A stretch of DNA of 64,000 nucleotides from Nitratireductor pacificus pht-3B (GCF_000300335.1 NZ_AMRM01000002.1:248001-312000), one strand, 5' to 3'. Counted from the stretch's first letter, positions 10,423 to 18,978 are shown. Notes: a model not told the origin generated them from the sequence alone. Program-made: numbers and translations.

Positions 10423-11232
10423 ATGAAGTCGATGACGTATGCCGCCGGCATTGCCGCCGCGCTGCTGATCTCCTGGGGGGCCCATGCCCAGGACCGTTAC
10501 GTGGAGCCACCGCCGGTTCTCGTAAGTCCTGACCTGTCCGCCCCATGGGTGATGCAGTTGCGCCGTGGGCAGGCACCGGCCGCGACGCAGCATCGCCAGG
10601 GACAGGTTCAGGAATACCGCGTCTATCAGCAGGCGAGGGGGCGGACCCGCCAATCCCTTGGGCGCCCGCGCGTCCAGCAGGACTATCGGGCGAACCGCCG
10701 GGCCGTCGCGCCAGTTCAGCAGGTTCAGCCCGCCGCCTACAATGCGGTGCCGAGCGACCGTTCCTGGAGCATGAGCGACCCGAAATGGCTGCCGCAGGTG
10801 GTCGCCTATGACGGCAAGCATGCGCCGGGGACGATCATCGTCGACACCAGCCAGCGGTTCCTGTTCCTCGTCCTGAAGGACGGCCAGGCGCGGCGCTACG
10901 GCGTCGGCGTCGGCAAGGAAGGGTTCGGCTGGACCGGAACGGAGAAGATTTCGCAGAAGCGCGAATGGCCCGACTGGCGCCCGCCGGCGGAGATGATCGC
11001 CCGCGAGAAGGCCAAGGGCCGCATCCTGCCCGCGCACATGAAGGGCGGACCCGCCAATCCGCTGGGCGCCCGCGCGCTCTATCTCGGTTCGACGCTCTAT
11101 CGCATTCACGGCACCAATGCGCCCTGGACCATCGGCCGCGCCGTGTCGTCAGGCTGCATCCGGATGCGCAACGAGGATGTGATGGACCTCTACAACCGCG
11201 TGCCGGTCGGCGCGAAGGTGGTGGTCATCTAG
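10423..11232 (+). CDS. Exported L,D-transpeptidase (YkuD/ErfK family)
   Basis: The 269-residue protein begins with a signal peptide ending near WGAHAQ, then a Gln/Arg/Pro-rich linker, then a YkuD catalytic domain from about residue 125. The catalytic motif is present: IHGTNAPW, then SSGCIRM with Cys245 as the nucleophile. It should form 3-3 peptidoglycan crosslinks or attach outer-membrane proteins to peptidoglycan in the periplasm. Hyphomicrobiales carry many such paralogues, so the exact role is open. Its TAG stop codon is the first three bases of a dispersed palindromic repeat. Confidence 0.93.
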   Translation: MKSMTYAAGIAAALLISWGAHAQDRYVEPPPVLVSPDLSAPWVMQLRRGQAPAATQHRQGQVQEYRVYQQARGRTRQSLGRPRVQQDYRANRRAVAPVQQVQPAAYNAVPSDRSWSMSDPKWLPQVVAYDGKHAPGTIIVDTSQRFLFLVLKDGQARRYGVGVGKEGFGWTGTEKISQKREWPDWRPPAEMIAREKAKGRILPAHMKGGPANPLGARALYLGSTLYRIHGTNAPWTIGRAVSSGCIRMRNEDVMDLYNRVPVGAKVVVI

Positions 11233-11293
11233 AGCATTCCTGCGGTCAGGTGGAAGCACCTGACGTCCGCATGAATGCGGAGAAGCACAGAGC
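11230..11293. repeat. Dispersed palindromic repeat, family A copy 2
   Basis: The element matches 1306-1363 closely: GTCAGGTG/CACCTGAC around GAAG (11245-11264), then CCGCAT/ATGCGG around GA. It begins TAGAGC, and the TAG is the stop codon of the L,D-transpeptidase gene. The second stem differs from copy 1 in sequence but is still able to pair. Confidence 0.8.
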
Positions 11294-11364
11294 AGGGACC
11301 CCTCCGAGAGGTGGGGCCTGTCCGAATGGGGGAAGCCCGGCTGGGGACCGCCGGGCGTGTGGAG

Positions 11365-11397
11365 AAGGGTGGCGCTTGGGGGAGCGCCACCCTTTTT
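11365..11397 (+). terminator. Strong terminator after the L,D-transpeptidase gene
   Basis: A 12-bp stem AAGGGTGGCGCT/AGCGCCACCCTT is followed by a run of five T on the plus strand. It lies 130 bp past the stop codon, just before the converging glcF end. Confidence 0.85.
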
Positions 11398-11402
11398 CCG
11401 TT

Positions 11403-12731
11403 CTATTCGGCGGCCACCATTTCCAGCGCGGCGACGTCCGGAAGACCTGCCGGCTTCGGTCCGCCATAGGCCCAGTCGAGCAGCGCGACCGTATGCACGA
11501 TGGGCATGTCCGTTCCCGTGCCGATCTGCGTCATGCAGCCGATGTTGCCCGTGGCGATCACCGCAGCGCCCGTCGCCTCGATATTGGCCACCTTGCGCTT
11601 GCGCAGCTTCGCCGCGATCTCCGGCTGGAGGATGTTGTAGGTGCCGGCCGAACCGCAGCACAGATGCCCTTCGCGCGGCTCGCGCACGGTGAACCCGGCC
11701 TGTTTCAACAGCGTACGCGGCTCGCGTGTGATCTTCTGGCCATGCTGCATGGAGCACGCCGAGTGATAGGCGACGGTGAGGCCGGGGGCGATGGCCGGTG
11801 CGGGCAGGTCGAGCGTCGCGAGATACTCGGTGACGTCCTTCGCCAGGGTCGAGATGCGCACAGCCTTCTCCGCATAGCCGGGATCGAGCCGCAGCATGTG
11901 GCCGTAATCCTTGACGGTGGTGCCGCAGCCGGACGCCGTGACGATGATCGCATCCAGCCCGCCCGCATCGATCTCGCGCGTCCACGCATCGACATTGCGC
12001 CGTGCGGCGGATAGGGCGTCCTCCTCCCGTCCCATATGGTGCACCAGCGCGCCGCAGCAGCCTTCGCCGGCGGGGTTCTGCACCACCTCCACGCCGAGGC
12101 GCGCGAGCAGGCGCGCGGTGGTGGCGTTGATGCCGGGATCGAGCACGGACTGGGCGCAGCCGGTGAGGAGGGCGACGCGCCCGCGCCTTGCGCCCTCCGC
12201 GGCGATCGGCTCCGCGGGGCGGGCGGCGGGGATGCGTGACGGCGCGAGGTCCAGCATCGCCGCGAATGGCGCAAGTGCCGCGACCCTGCGCAGAAGCGGC
12301 GCAAGGGGGCGCCCGAACCGGGCCAGCCTGAGTGCTGTGCGAAAGCGCCCGGGATAGGGCAGGACCTGCGCCAGGACGGAGCGGGTCAGCCGGTCGATCA
12401 GCGGCCGGCGATAGGTCTTCTCGATATGCGCGCGGGCATGGTCGACCAGATGCATGTAGTCGACGCCCGAAGGGCATGTGGTCGTGCAGGCGAGACAGGA
12501 CAGGCAGCGATCGACATGGGTGACGATCTCCTTGTCCGCCGGACGGCCGTTCTCCAGCATGTCCTTGATCAGGTAGATGCGCCCGCGCGGGCTGTCGAGC
12601 TCGTTGCCGAGCGTCACATAGGTCGGACAGGTCGCCGTGCAGAAGCCGCAATGCACGCATTTGCGCAGGATCGCTTCCGCTTCCGCCACGCGCGGATCGG
12701 CAAGCTGTTGGGGCGTGAATGTGGTCTGCAC
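11403..12731 (-). CDS. glcF: Glycolate oxidase iron-sulfur subunit GlcF
   Basis: The 442-residue subunit carries electrons from the GlcD/GlcE flavoproteins toward the quinone pool. Two 4Fe-4S motifs are seen: CVHCGFCTATCP starting at Cys25 and CLSCLACTTTCPSG starting at Cys76. The C-terminal half has the paired CCG motifs of the heterodisulfide-reductase type (GEGCCGALVHH and HLCCGSAGTYN). The start is GTG 12731, giving MQTTFTPQQLADP, with AGGA upstream. The frame is open further upstream but that part overlaps the DUF4870 gene. It is the last gene of the glc operon. Confidence 0.95.
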   Translation of the reverse strand: MQTTFTPQQLADPRVAEAEAILRKCVHCGFCTATCPTYVTLGNELDSPRGRIYLIKDMLENGRPADKEIVTHVDRCLSCLACTTTCPSGVDYMHLVDHARAHIEKTYRRPLIDRLTRSVLAQVLPYPGRFRTALRLARFGRPLAPLLRRVAALAPFAAMLDLAPSRIPAARPAEPIAAEGARRGRVALLTGCAQSVLDPGINATTARLLARLGVEVVQNPAGEGCCGALVHHMGREEDALSAARRNVDAWTREIDAGGLDAIIVTASGCGTTVKDYGHMLRLDPGYAEKAVRISTLAKDVTEYLATLDLPAPAIAPGLTVAYHSACSMQHGQKITREPRTLLKQAGFTVREPREGHLCCGSAGTYNILQPEIAAKLRKRKVANIEATGAAVIATGNIGCMTQIGTGTDMPIVHTVALLDWAYGGPKPAGLPDVAALEMVAAE

Positions 12732-12766
12732 GGTGTCCTGTCTTCTTGGTGGGTAAGGTTGTGACC

Positions 12767-13147
12767 CTAGATAAGCCAGCTCTCGGGATTCTTGATCGGC
12801 TCGCTGCGGCCGACCGCCTGCAGGCCGATGACGCAGCGCACCACCACCCAGATGGCGACGGCGATCATCAGCAGGAAGCCGATACCGACGACCATCAGCA
12901 GTGCGGAGACGAAGGCGAACAGCAGCGCCATCCAGAAGGTGCGGATCGCCCATGTGTAATGGGTTTCGACCCAGCCGCCGGCCTTGCCGCGGTTCATGTA
13001 GGCGATGACGACGCCGACAAGCGCCGAGATGCCGATGACGAAGCCCACCAGATACAGGATGTAGATTACCTGGATGTTGGTCGGCCCGGGATCGAGCCAG
13101 CCATCGGTCTTCCGGCCCTGGGTCGGTTGCGGTTCCATTTCGCTCAT
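12767..13147 (-). CDS. DUF4870-like small membrane protein inside the glc operon
   Basis: The 126-residue protein has about three transmembrane helices (IYILYLVGFVIGISALVGVV, then AIRTFWMALLFAFVSALLMV, then FLLMIAVAIWVVVRCVIGL). The conserved polar stretch WVETHYTWAIRTFW between the first two is the DUF4870 signature. ATG 13147 has GGAGG nine bases upstream. Its place between glcE and glcF suggests co-transcription, but nothing in the sequence ties it to glycolate oxidation, and it may be a passenger. Confidence 0.8.
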   Translation of the reverse strand: MSEMEPQPTQGRKTDGWLDPGPTNIQVIYILYLVGFVIGISALVGVVIAYMNRGKAGGWVETHYTWAIRTFWMALLFAFVSALLMVVGIGFLLMIAVAIWVVVRCVIGLQAVGRSEPIKNPESWLI

Positions 13148-13188
13148 GATTTTGGCCTCCGGTTTGCTCGCGGCAATCTATCACAGCG

Positions 13189-14397
13189 TCATGCGAATGC
13201 CATGCGGCCGGGGTTGAGGATGCCCTTCGGGTCGAATTGTTCCTTCAGGCGGGCCGAGAGCGCGGCGAGCGGAGCCGGCTGCGGCTGGAACACCGGCGTC
13301 GCGGCCCGCACGGCAAGCGGCGCGCGCACCAGCGTGGCGTGGCCGCCGCCGAAATGGGCGATCGCCCCGCGCAGCGTCTCGGCCTCGGGATCGGCTTCCA
13401 TGCGCAGCCAGATCAGGCCGCCCTGCCAGTCGTAATAGGCATTGGCGCCCGCCGCGCGGCGGAAGGCATCGACCATAAGGTGGCCCTCGGACGGCGCCAT
13501 CGACACCCGCCAGACCGGCGCGGATGAGCCGTCGGCGAAGGGATGGCAGTCGCGGATCTCGCGCCACAGGCGGCGGGATGCGGGTTCGTCCAGTGTTTCC
13601 GCCGTGCCGAACGGTTTCAGGAGCCGGTTCAGGAGATCGATGCGATAGGCGACGGACGGGCCAAAACCCTCGACCCGCAGCACGGTTCGCGCGCCGCCCT
13701 TGAGAGCGCCATCGATGAACCGGCCGGCAACCCCCTCGGGCAGATGCGCCGCGCCCGAAACCTCGCCGCTCGAACCCATGGCCCCGGCCATCGCTGCGCT
13801 CGCCTGTCCATCGTCGAGGCCGGTGAGGACGAGACTGGTTTCGGTCTCGGCCGCCGGCAGGACCTTGAACGTCACGTCGGTGGTGACGGCGAGCGTGCCC
13901 CAGGACCCCGCCAGCCCCTTGGACAGGTCGTAGCCGGTCACGTTCTTCACCACGCGCCCGCCCGACTTGAAGGTCTCGCCGCGCCCCGAAACGGCATGGA
14001 CGCCGAGCACATGGTCGCGCGCCGCGCCCGCCCTGATGCGGCGCGGGCCGGCAAGATTGGCCGAAAGCAGGCCGCCGATCGTGCCGCGTCCGGCCGCGCC
14101 GCCGAGCAGCGGGCCGTAGTTCATCGGCTCGAAGGCGAGCTCCTGATTGCGGGCGGCAAGTGCGGCCTCGATCTCGGCGAGCGGCGTTCCCGCCCGGGCC
14201 GAAAGTACAAGCTCCTCCGGCTCGTAGAGCGTGATCCCGGCTAGCTTCGAGAGATCGAGCGCGTGTCCGGTTTGCGTCGGCTGGCCGATGCCACGCTTCG
14301 AGCCGTGGCCGATGACCTCCAGCGGCGTTTCCTCGGAGACGGCCCACTGGATGGCGTCGAGCACGTCGCGCGCGGAAGAGGGCGTGAAAACGGTCAA
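13189..14397 (-). CDS. glcE: Glycolate oxidase FAD-binding subunit GlcE
   Basis: A 402-residue subunit with the PCMH-type FAD-binding fold. LEVIGHGSKRGIG forms the pyrophosphate loop, and the conserved NYGPLLGGAAGRGTIGGLLSANLAGPRRI stretch follows, split here as NYGPLLGGAAG and GTIGGLLSANLAGP. Phe-Lys-Ser-Gly and KNVTGYDLSKG follow in the usual order. With GlcD and GlcF it forms the membrane-associated glycolate dehydrogenase. Its ATG overlaps the stop of the ASCH-domain gene upstream in an ATGA junction, so the two are translationally coupled. Confidence 0.95.
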   Translation of the reverse strand: MTVFTPSSARDVLDAIQWAVSEETPLEVIGHGSKRGIGQPTQTGHALDLSKLAGITLYEPEELVLSARAGTPLAEIEAALAARNQELAFEPMNYGPLLGGAAGRGTIGGLLSANLAGPRRIRAGAARDHVLGVHAVSGRGETFKSGGRVVKNVTGYDLSKGLAGSWGTLAVTTDVTFKVLPAAETETSLVLTGLDDGQASAAMAGAMGSSGEVSGAAHLPEGVAGRFIDGALKGGARTVLRVEGFGPSVAYRIDLLNRLLKPFGTAETLDEPASRRLWREIRDCHPFADGSSAPVWRVSMAPSEGHLMVDAFRRAAGANAYYDWQGGLIWLRMEADPEAETLRGAIAHFGGGHATLVRAPLAVRAATPVFQPQPAPLAALSARLKEQFDPKGILNPGRMAFA

Positions 14398-14984
14398 CTC
14401 CGGTCACCTCCAAGAAGGCGCAGGGCTTTCTCGCCGCGCGGCGACAGGCGGTAGCCGGTGTCCAGGCTTTCCGTCAGTCCGAGTTCCTTCAGCTTGCGCA
14501 CATCGCGCTTGAATTTCAGTTTTTCTACCCCGAGGCCTTCGGCCAGGAGCGCAGCCGCGCTCGCCGGCGCTTCGGCGATCCGCGCCAGGATGCCGAGGTG
14601 GTACCCTTCGGAGCCGGCGGCGGCATCCCATCGCGCAAGGCGCTGCGCGAGCGCGGCGAGGGCATCGGCGTCGAGCTCATCGTCTTGGCGCAGGGAAACC
14701 CGCCCATCGGCTTCGATGCCGTCAATGTCGATGCGGTAGAGGCTCCGCTCGGCGCCATCGCGCAGATCATCTTTCAGCGCTGCCAGGGAGGGAAAGCCTG
14801 CATTCTTGGCCATGGGTTCGTCGAGCTGGGTTTCGGCAACCGGAGCAACGCCGGAAATGCGCACCACCCCCAGCGCCGTGCGCAGGCGCGAGCCGGCCAT
14901 GATGGTCGGCTTCTTCCAGCGGCGGAAGGCGAGGGTGATCTCGCCACTTGCGATTCCCTCGAGAACGGCCCGCTTGAACTGCAC
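14394..14984 (-). CDS. ASCH (PUA-like) domain protein with C-terminal winged-helix-like segment
   Basis: The product has 196 residues. The N-terminal 125 or so resemble an ASCH domain, with FKRAVLEGIASGEITLAFRRW as its start. The C-terminal part (KFKRDVRKLKELGLTESLDTGYRLSPRGEKAL region) looks like a winged helix. GTG 14984 is chosen because it follows the glcD stop by two bases with GGAGAGGTT upstream. An in-frame upstream ATG would overlap glcD by over 120 bases. ASCH proteins bind RNA or modified nucleotides, and the partner here is unknown. It sits between glcD and glcE with a 4-base overlap to glcE, so it is clearly part of the operon. Confidence 0.85.
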   Translation of the reverse strand: MQFKRAVLEGIASGEITLAFRRWKKPTIMAGSRLRTALGVVRISGVAPVAETQLDEPMAKNAGFPSLAALKDDLRDGAERSLYRIDIDGIEADGRVSLRQDDELDADALAALAQRLARWDAAAGSEGYHLGILARIAEAPASAAALLAEGLGVEKLKFKRDVRKLKELGLTESLDTGYRLSPRGEKALRLLGGDRS

Positions 14985-14986
14985 GC

Positions 14987-16483
14987 TCAGAACCTCTCCA
15001 GTTCCGGAAACGGCACCTGGCCGCGATGGATGTGCATGCGGCCGAGTTCGGCGCAGCGGTGCAGTTGCGGAAACACCTTTCCGGGGTTGAGCAGATGGTT
15101 CGGGTCGAAGGCGCATTTGACGCGGATCTGCTGGTTGAGGTCGTCCTCCGTGAACATCTCCGGCATCAGGTCGCGCTTCTCGACGCCGACGCCATGTTCG
15201 CCCGTCAGCACCCCGCCGACCTCGACGCAGAGCCGCAATATGTCGGCGCCGAAGGCTTCCGCGTTCTCGAGCTCCCCCGGCCTGTTGGCGTCGTAGAGGA
15301 TCAGCGGGTGCAGGTTCCCGTCGCCGGCATGGAACACATTGGCGACGCGCAGGCCGTACTTCTCCGACAGCGCCCGCATGCCGGCGAGCACCCGCGGCAG
15401 CTCCTTGCGCGGGATGGTGCCGTCCATGCAGTAATAGTCGGGCGAGATGCGCCCGACGGCCGGGAAGGCCGCCTTACGCCCGGCCCAGAAGACGGCGCGT
15501 TCCTCGTCGGAGGTCGAGGCGCGGCTGGTGGTGGCGCCGTTGCTCCGGGCAATCGCCTCCACCCGGCCGATCAGATGGTCCACCTCGGCGCCCGGACCGT
15601 CCAGCTCGACGATCAGCAGGGCCTCCACGTCGAGCGGGTAGCCCGCATGGACGAAGTCTTCCGCCGCGCGGATCGCCGGGCCGTCCATCATCTCCATGCC
15701 GCCGGGAATGATGCCCGCGCCGATGATCTCGGCCACGCAATGGCCCGCTTCCTCGCTGGAGGGAAAGCCGATCAGCAGCGCACGGGCGGTTTCCGGCTTC
15801 TGCAGGATGCGCACCGTCACCTCGGTGACGACGCCGAGCAGGCCTTCCGAGCCGGTCATCAGGCCGAGCAGGTCGTAGCCCTCGGCGTCCAGATGCTTGC
15901 CGCCGAGCCGGATCACGTCGCCGTTCATCAGCACCATTTCGATGCCGAGCACGTTGTTGGCCGTCAGCCCGTATTTCAGGCAGTGCACACCGCCGGAGTT
16001 TTCAGCGACATTGCCGCCGATGGAGCAGGCGATCTGCGACGACGGGTCCGGCGCGTAGTAAAAACCTTCCTGCTCGACGGCGTGGGTGATGCCGAGATTG
16101 GTGACGCCCGGCTGGGCGACCACGGCGCGGTTGGCGTAGTCGATATCGAGAACGCGGTTGAAACGGCTCATCACCAGCAGGACAGCGTCCTCCAGCGGCA
16201 GCGCGCCGCCCGACAGCGAGGTGCCGGAGCCGCGCGGCACGACGCGGATATCGCGCTGATGGCAATATTTGAGGATGCGCGCCACTTGGGCCGTGGTCTC
16301 CGGCAGCACCACGACCAGCGGCAGCTGGCGGTAGGCCGTCAGCCCGTCGCTCTCGAAGGCGCGCATCGCGTTCTCCGCATCGACAACGCCTTCGCCGGGC
16401 ACGATGATGCGCATGTCGGCGACGATGTCGGCGCGCTTCTTCAGGGTAGCCGCATTGGCTTTCGGCATGATCGGGCCGGACAT
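14987..16483 (-). CDS. glcD: Glycolate oxidase subunit GlcD
   Basis: The 498-residue catalytic flavoprotein oxidises glycolate (or D-lactate) to glyoxylate (or pyruvate). It has the FAD-binding PRGSGTSLSGGALP loop, IACSIGGNVAENSGG, the GLLGVVTEVTVRIL segment and a C-terminal GEHGVGVEKRDLM motif typical of GlcD. The ATG at 16483 has a strong GGAGGAA ribosome binding site. It is the first gene of a glcD-ASCH-glcE-DUF4870-glcF operon with its own promoter and operator-like repeat just upstream. Confidence 0.96.
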   Translation of the reverse strand: MSGPIMPKANAATLKKRADIVADMRIIVPGEGVVDAENAMRAFESDGLTAYRQLPLVVVLPETTAQVARILKYCHQRDIRVVPRGSGTSLSGGALPLEDAVLLVMSRFNRVLDIDYANRAVVAQPGVTNLGITHAVEQEGFYYAPDPSSQIACSIGGNVAENSGGVHCLKYGLTANNVLGIEMVLMNGDVIRLGGKHLDAEGYDLLGLMTGSEGLLGVVTEVTVRILQKPETARALLIGFPSSEEAGHCVAEIIGAGIIPGGMEMMDGPAIRAAEDFVHAGYPLDVEALLIVELDGPGAEVDHLIGRVEAIARSNGATTSRASTSDEERAVFWAGRKAAFPAVGRISPDYYCMDGTIPRKELPRVLAGMRALSEKYGLRVANVFHAGDGNLHPLILYDANRPGELENAEAFGADILRLCVEVGGVLTGEHGVGVEKRDLMPEMFTEDDLNQQIRVKCAFDPNHLLNPGKVFPQLHRCAELGRMHIHRGQVPFPELERF

Positions 16484-16495
16484 GCGCGTTCCTCC

Positions 16496-16518
16496 ACTGG
16501 TCCAATCTATTTACCAGT
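16496..16518. promoter_or_regulatory. Inverted repeat over the glcD promoter, putative operator
   Basis: ACTGGT (16496-16501) and ACCAGT (16513-16518) face each other across 11 bases. The repeat covers the -10 hexamer of the glcD promoter and ends 13 bp before the start codon. TGGT/ACCA half sites are typical of FadR-subfamily GntR regulators, and such a gene lies at 18115. The link is inference. Confidence 0.5.
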
Positions 16519-16536
16519 GTGTTTCCAGTCCTGCAA
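16508..16536 (-). promoter_or_regulatory. glcD operon promoter
   Basis: On the minus strand, TTGCAG (16531-16536) and TAAATA (16508-16513) are spaced by 17 bases, upstream of the GGAGGAA site of glcD. Confidence 0.65.
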
Positions 16537-16587
16537 ATGCTGCTCGGGAAAGGCCCCTGCGTCAATCCGCCTCGGGCGAGGCGATTG

Positions 16588-17946
16588 CTATTCCATGCCC
16601 GCATCTTCCCTGGCGTGGCCACGGCGGATGCGGCGAACCAGCAGCCAGATGCACAGGACCGCGACAGGCACCGCCGCGGCGGTGATCGTCTCGGCGGAAA
16701 TGCCCGGCAGGCCGTGGCCGGCGCCCTTGGCGACGTAGCCGACGAGACCGACCACATAGTAGGAAATGGCCGCAACCGACAGACCCTCGACGGTCTGCTG
16801 CAGACGCAGTTGCAGCTTGGCGCGGCGGTTCATCGAGGCGAGCAGATCCCGGTTCTGGCGCTCCACCTCGACATCCACCCAGCTCCTGAGCAGGTTGGCG
16901 GCGCGCGTCAGCTTGCGCGAGAGGTTCGCCTGCCGTTCCTCGACGGAGCGGCAGGTGCGCATGGCCGGCGCCACGCGCCGCTGCAGGAAGGCGGCCCATG
17001 TCTCGTAGCCGGAAACCGCGGCCTCGTTCAGCGTCTCCAGCCGCTCCTCGACAATCCCGTGATAGGCGCGGCTGGCGCCGAAGCGGTAGAGGCTGGCGGC
17101 GGCGTCTGCCTCCAGCCCGGCGGCGAGTTCGGTCAGTTCGGAGAGCAGCGCCTGGCTGTCATGCTGGTCGCGCTTGCGCATCCGCGCCGTCAGCACCGCC
17201 AGCTGGTCCTCCATCCGGCGCAGGCGCGGCGACAGGGACTGGGCCAGCGGCAGTCCCAGCATGGCGAGCGTGCGGTAGGTCTCGATGTCGATGAGGCGCT
17301 GCGAAAGCGCGCCGATGCGCGCCGGCGACAGGCCGTTCTCCAGGATCAGGATGCGCGTCAGCCCGTCGCCATCCTGGCGGAAATCGGTGGCGACGGCAGC
17401 CCGGCCGCCCTCGACCACTGAATAGCCGAGGCTCGCCGGATCGAAGGCTGCGATCAGCCGCTCGGTTGCCGCCGACCATTTGCGGATCTCCACGCGGGTG
17501 CCGGAAATCGCCGTGCCCGGCGGGCTGAAACCGTTGCCGAAGGGCGATTCCTCCAGCGGCTTGCCGTTGCGCGGTGAGAGGGGGCAGTCCCATTGATAGC
17601 TGGAGAACTCCGTGTGCCGCTCCCAGCGCAGCGTGCCCTTGCCCCAGCGCATTGCATGGTGGCGGGCATGCCCCTGCGGCGCGGCCACGCCCAGCCGCCG
17701 CGACAGGTCCGCCAGCACCGCCTGGTCGACCACCGAGCCGCCCTCGGTCATGAAGGAGAGCTGTACGATCAGGCGCGGCGCCTCCAGCAGGGCATGCGGC
17801 CGCGCATGCACCTCGCCCAGCGCGCCGGCACGCCCTTCATGGGCGGGGAAGCCGAGCACGGTGCCCGTTACCAACGTGTTGAGCGCCGCGCCGGCATCAT
17901 CGACATCCTGCCGCGCGTCTTTGTCTTCGGTGCTCTTCTGGTCCAT
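16588..17946 (-). CDS. DUF3422 family protein
   Basis: The 452-residue protein matches the alphaproteobacterial DUF3422 pattern. Its N-terminal part has EVHARPHALLEAP and the aromatic segment RWGKGTLRWERHTEFSSYQW, shown here as RWERHTEFSSY. A long helical middle follows. The C-terminus has two hydrophobic helices (VAAISYYVVGLVGYVAKGA and ITAAAVPVAVLCIWLLV) followed by a basic tail, so it is probably anchored in the inner membrane. No function is established. ATG 17946 (MDQKSTEDKDARQ) is chosen because the open frame further upstream runs antisense to the GntR gene. Confidence 0.88.
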   Translation of the reverse strand: MDQKSTEDKDARQDVDDAGAALNTLVTGTVLGFPAHEGRAGALGEVHARPHALLEAPRLIVQLSFMTEGGSVVDQAVLADLSRRLGVAAPQGHARHHAMRWGKGTLRWERHTEFSSYQWDCPLSPRNGKPLEESPFGNGFSPPGTAISGTRVEIRKWSAATERLIAAFDPASLGYSVVEGGRAAVATDFRQDGDGLTRILILENGLSPARIGALSQRLIDIETYRTLAMLGLPLAQSLSPRLRRMEDQLAVLTARMRKRDQHDSQALLSELTELAAGLEADAAASLYRFGASRAYHGIVEERLETLNEAAVSGYETWAAFLQRRVAPAMRTCRSVEERQANLSRKLTRAANLLRSWVDVEVERQNRDLLASMNRRAKLQLRLQQTVEGLSVAAISYYVVGLVGYVAKGAGHGLPGISAETITAAAVPVAVLCIWLLVRRIRRGHAREDAGME

Positions 17947-18057
17947 TGGCCTTGCCGTCTGCCTCGGAAGCGTCCGCAGACAACTATGCTCCGGCCTTGC
18001 CCGGCAGCGCAATGTGCCGGGCCTCTCGGAGATTTGTCGCATGATTGGACAAGGAAA

Positions 18058-18087
18058 TTGACCAGTTGCGTCCGGTGGCGCTATTCT
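18058..18087 (+). promoter_or_regulatory. Promoter of the GntR regulator
   Basis: TTGACC (18058-18063) and TATTCT (18082-18087) are spaced by 18 bases. If used, the 5' leader before ATG 18115 is only about 20 bases. Confidence 0.5.
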
Positions 18088-18114
18088 GTCGTGAAGGCCG
18101 GGGGCTGTCCCGGC

Positions 18115-18948
18115 ATGCAATGCGCAATCGAAACAGAGCGCAATCGAAACAGCGGGCCGGTGAAGACAGTCTTTTCCAGAATTGCGCACGGGCGCACCGC
18201 CGATGGCGTCGTTCGGCAGATCGAGACACTGATTCTCGAAGGCGTGCTGCGCGATGGCGACCGGCTGCCCGGCGAGCGCGAACTGGCGCGCCAGCTCGAC
18301 GTCTCGCGCCCGATCCTGCGCGATGCGCTGAAGGCGCTGGAGGAGCGCGGCCTGATCCTGACACGCCATGGCGGCGGCACCTATGTGGCCGACGTGATTG
18401 GCCAGGTCTTCTCGCCGCCGGTCAGCGCACTGATCGCCTCGCATCGCAAGGCGACCGCCGACTATCTGGAGTACCGGCGCGAGATCGAGGCCATCGCCGC
18501 CGAATATGCCGCCCGCCGCGCCACGCCCGAGGACCTCGTGCTGCTCGAGGCGATCATGGAGCGCATGAACGCCGCCCACGCTGCAGAGGATTTCGAGGCC
18601 GAGGCCGCCAGCGACATCGAGTTCCACAACGCCATCGTCGAATGCGCGCACAACATCGTGCTGCTGCACACGCTGCGCGCCTGCTATCGTCTCCTGTCGG
18701 ATGGCGTCTTCCTCAACAGGACGCGCATCTATGCGATGCCCGATGCGCGCAACACGCTGCTCGGCCAGCACCGGGCGATCTACGATGCCGTCGTCGCCGG
18801 CGATCCCGCGGCCGCGCGTGCAGCGGCGATCGCCCATATCGATTTCGTCGAAAAGGCAACGTTCGAGGCCGAGCGCTCCGGGGACTGGCAGCGCATCGCG
18901 CGCCTGCGGCTCAACCAGCGTGGCGGAACGGAACCATTACAGCCATGA
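18115..18948 (+). CDS. FadR-subfamily GntR transcriptional regulator (glycolate/lactate type)
   Basis: An N-terminal winged helix (GVLRDGDRLPGERELARQLDVSRPILRDALKALEERGLI region) is followed by an all-helical FCD ligand-binding domain. That domain has the metal/ligand-coordinating pattern: DIEFHNAIVECAHN and the later GQHRAIYDAVVAGDP, with the conserved Asp and His residues. FCD regulators of the GlcC/LldR/PdhR group respond to glycolate, lactate or pyruvate, which fits the glc and lut operons on either side. The start is uncertain: ATG 18115 gives 277 residues and GTG 18160 gives 262. Neither has a strong ribosome binding site, and a tandem repeat lies between them. Confidence 0.88.
   Translation: MQCAIETERNRNSGPVKTVFSRIAHGRTADGVVRQIETLILEGVLRDGDRLPGERELARQLDVSRPILRDALKALEERGLILTRHGGGTYVADVIGQVFSPPVSALIASHRKATADYLEYRREIEAIAAEYAARRATPEDLVLLEAIMERMNAAHAAEDFEAEAASDIEFHNAIVECAHNIVLLHTLRACYRLLSDGVFLNRTRIYAMPDARNTLLGQHRAIYDAVVAGDPAAARAAAIAHIDFVEKATFEAERSGDWQRIARLRLNQRGGTEPLQP
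18123..18152. repeat. Tandem 14-mer at the 5' end of the GntR gene
   Basis: CGCAATCGAAACAG occurs at 18123-18136 and again at 18139-18152, a 16-base period with AG between. It either encodes a short repeat at the N-terminus (if ATG 18115 is used) or lies in the leader just before GTG 18160, where it could be an operator. Confidence 0.6.
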
Positions 18949-18978
18949 GGATGCGCCACGGCGCGCGCCCAACAGCCA

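Noticed and set aside
16588..18837. A long upstream extension of the DUF3422 frame
   Set aside because: The extension runs antisense through the FadR-type regulator and lacks family similarity. ATG 17946 gives the normal family start.
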